Source: an uncultured Bacteroides sp. (GTDB lineage Bacteria > Bacteroidota > Bacteroidia > Bacteroidales > Bacteroidaceae). Taken from it: a stretch of DNA of 64,000 nt. The notes under the pieces were generated by a model, which had not been told where the DNA came from, ran no database searches, and saw nothing but the letters and a program-made list of their open reading frames with translations. Both the position numbers and the translations under genes were made by a program. This document shows positions 63,041-64,000 of this stretch, piece after piece. Every line of letters begins with the position of its first letter. Position 1 is the first letter of the stretch. The DNA lies in the NCBI RefSeq assembly GCF_963675905.1, contig NZ_OY780936.1:1178001-1242000 (forward strand). Reading direction: 5' to 3'.

Positions 63041-63136
63041 GCTGATGAAACTTTTAACATTCCCACAAATTTATTGACTGATCCTTTATGATGAGTATAA
63101 TAAATAAAAAAAGGAAAGTCATAAAACCTTCCTTTG

Positions 63137-63209
63137 TACACCCTCAGGGACTCGAACCCTGGACCCATTGATTAAGAGTCAATTGCTCTACCAGCTGAGC
63201 TAAGAGTGC
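63137..63209 (-). tRNA. tRNA-Lys(CTT), downstream copy
   Basis: 73 nt on the minus strand. Acceptor GCACTCT/AGGGTGT with wobble pairs, anticodon arm ATTGA-CTCTTAA-TCAAT giving anticodon CTT (reads AAG), T-arm with GGTTCGAGTCC. CCA is not encoded. Identical to the copy 24 nt away. Confidence 0.94.
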
Positions 63210-63233
63210 AAATGCATAATAAGAAGAAAAAAG

Positions 63234-63306
63234 TACACCCTCAGGGACTCGAACCCTGGACCCATTGATTAAGAGTCAATTGCTCTACCAGCTGAGCTAA
63301 GAGTGC
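63234..63306 (-). tRNA. tRNA-Lys(CTT), upstream copy
   Basis: 73 nt on the minus strand, identical to the other copy. On plus strand it is followed by a CAAAGGTA (minus TACCTTTG) box at 63333-63340, which is likely the -7 box of the pair. Confidence 0.94.
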
Positions 63307-63399
63307 TTATTTTATTTCTTTTTTGCGGTTGCAAAGGTAGACGTTTTTTTTCATTTTCCCAAATAAATCGGGCTTTTTTCTCACATAAAGTTTTACGTC

Positions 63400-63999
63400 T
63401 TACTCAAATTCATAGAAGTCAGATGGGCTACTTCGCTTTAAGGCAATGAGTTGCACATCTTTTCCAACAACAACTCCTTTGCTTTTTAATTTCCATTCAA
63501 CTGTTTTATATGCCAGTTCGGGATGATTGTTATCTTTACTAAGATGACAAAGCCAGATATATTTCAGGTTTTCATTAATATTATCTGCTAGAAAATCGGC
63601 TGTATCAGTGTTACTCATGTGTCCATTTGGACCTGAAATGCGTTCTTTTAAATATTTAGGGTAAGGTCCCATGCGAAGCATTTCTAAATCATAGTTAGCT
63701 TCCAATATCAGATAATTAGCCTTACAGATATAATGAGCTGCAGTTTCAGTAATATGACCAAGGTCTGTAAGAAATGAAAATATCTTATCTCCAATTTCTA
63801 TACAATAGCCCACATTATCTGTACCATCATGAGGAACTTCAAATGCTGAGATCTTAAACTCATCTATCTTCATTGGTTCTTCTTTATTAATATAGTGTAC
63901 CGAAGTTGATAGTTTTTCAGTCATACAGTAGCTTTTGTTTATTCCTTCATGAATTTCCTTAGTAGAATAAACTGGTATATTATATTTTTCACCTAAATG
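63400..63999 (-). CDS. Metallo-beta-lactamase-fold hydrolase (YycJ-like), 5' end outside window
   Basis: The frame runs off the right edge; an apparent start at 63924 is internal, since 25 codons upstream are open and family-like (KYNIPVYSTKE). The N-terminal HxHxDH zinc motif is therefore outside the window. Visible are the later metal ligands in TDLGHIT and the LCHLSKDNNHPE segment near the C-terminus, both typical of the YycJ/WalJ group, which acts on nucleic acids by a 5'-exonuclease activity. The family is clear, the activity is inferred. Confidence 0.85.
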   Translation of the reverse strand, partial: HLGEKYNIPVYSTKEIHEGINKSYCMTEKLSTSVHYINKEEPMKIDEFKISAFEVPHDGTDNVGYCIEIGDKIFSFLTDLGHITETAAHYICKANYLILEANYDLEMLRMGPYPKYLKERISGPNGHMSNTDTADFLADNINENLKYIWLCHLSKDNNHPELAYKTVEWKLKSKGVVVGKDVQLIALKRSSPSDFYEFE

Positions 64000-64000
64000 C

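Larger units (their letters stand above)
61648..63084 (+). mobile_element. Insertion sequence, ISL3-like (ISAon1 type), 1437 bp
   Basis: The left end 61648-61671 and the right end 63061-63084 are imperfect 24-bp inverted repeats (about 20 of 24 match, sharing TTTGTGGGA). Inside are two transposase frames in the same direction. The flanking octamers (TCATTAAT and TTTATGAT) do not match, so no target duplication remains. The right end is 52 bp from a tRNA-Lys gene. Confidence 0.8.

Overview
The window looks like a Bacteroidales chromosome, most likely Bacteroides or a close relative. The evidence is the promoter type (TTTG, a 19-20 nt gap, then TAnnTTTG), A-rich leaders without Shine-Dalgarno sequences, many lipoproteins ending their signal in (L/F/V)(S/A)(S/A)C, a Bacteroides-type serine palmitoyltransferase, DUF4296 and DUF3332 proteins, a Wzi capsule protein, and a long IleS. 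No plasmid or prophage genes were seen. The only recognisable mobile DNA is one insertion sequence and a relic of a related one near the right end.

Layout. 1-2.7 kb: the end of a nitrilase-fold hydrolase, a transaldolase-like aldolase and a 2-Cys peroxiredoxin. 2.65-3.66 kb: a gene-free kilobase packed with ordered repeats. 3.66-9.5 kb: a five-gene run, ileS, a DksA-like gene, lspA, a DUF4296 lipoprotein and an unknown gene. 9.5-21 kb: DEAD-box helicase, serB, a thioredoxin-fold protein without its cysteines, the minus-strand series lon-tgt-lptF/G, a tRNA methyltransferase, a lipid kinase and serine palmitoyltransferase. 21.2-22.6 kb: three tRNA-Pro genes in a tandem triplication. 22.6-31.5 kb: aspS, an LTA-synthase-like enzyme, the agmatine-to-putrescine genes aguA/aguB with a DUF2148 protein, an HU-like protein, a FetAB-like ABC transporter and tRNA-Glu. 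31.5-34 kb: about 900 bp without genes, then a zinc-ribbon FHA protein and an HU/SPOR membrane protein.

34.2-51.3 kb is a Wzy-type capsule or exopolysaccharide locus. Wza-like and Wzz-like export proteins come first. A very AT-rich cassette follows: Wzx flippase, Wzy-like polymerase, five glycosyltransferases and two hexapeptide acyltransferases. WcaJ-type initiating transferase, Wzi, RmlC-like epimerase and UDP-glucose dehydrogenase close the locus. Together these would build a lipid-linked repeat unit, flip it, polymerise it, control its length, export it and hold it at the surface. UpxY/UpxZ-like regulators and a tyrosine kinase are not seen in the window.

51.3-64 kb: a lipoprotein, a SpoU-type RNA methyltransferase, a TamA/BamA-like outer-membrane protein, small membrane and lipoproteins, two divergent sugar transporters (MFS and SSS), a transposase relic, an intact-looking ISL3-type element, two identical tRNA-Lys genes and the 3' part of a metallo-beta-lactamase-fold gene.

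The most unusual signal is non-coding. Three intergenic sites (2.93, 29.09 and 52.16 kb) each carry exactly four TGTACA palindromes at an exact 22-bp period, and two of them centre on a 50-bp palindrome. A second, different palindrome family (TTGATCTAGC) fills 3136-3430 and is bounded by perfect 21-bp inverted repeats.
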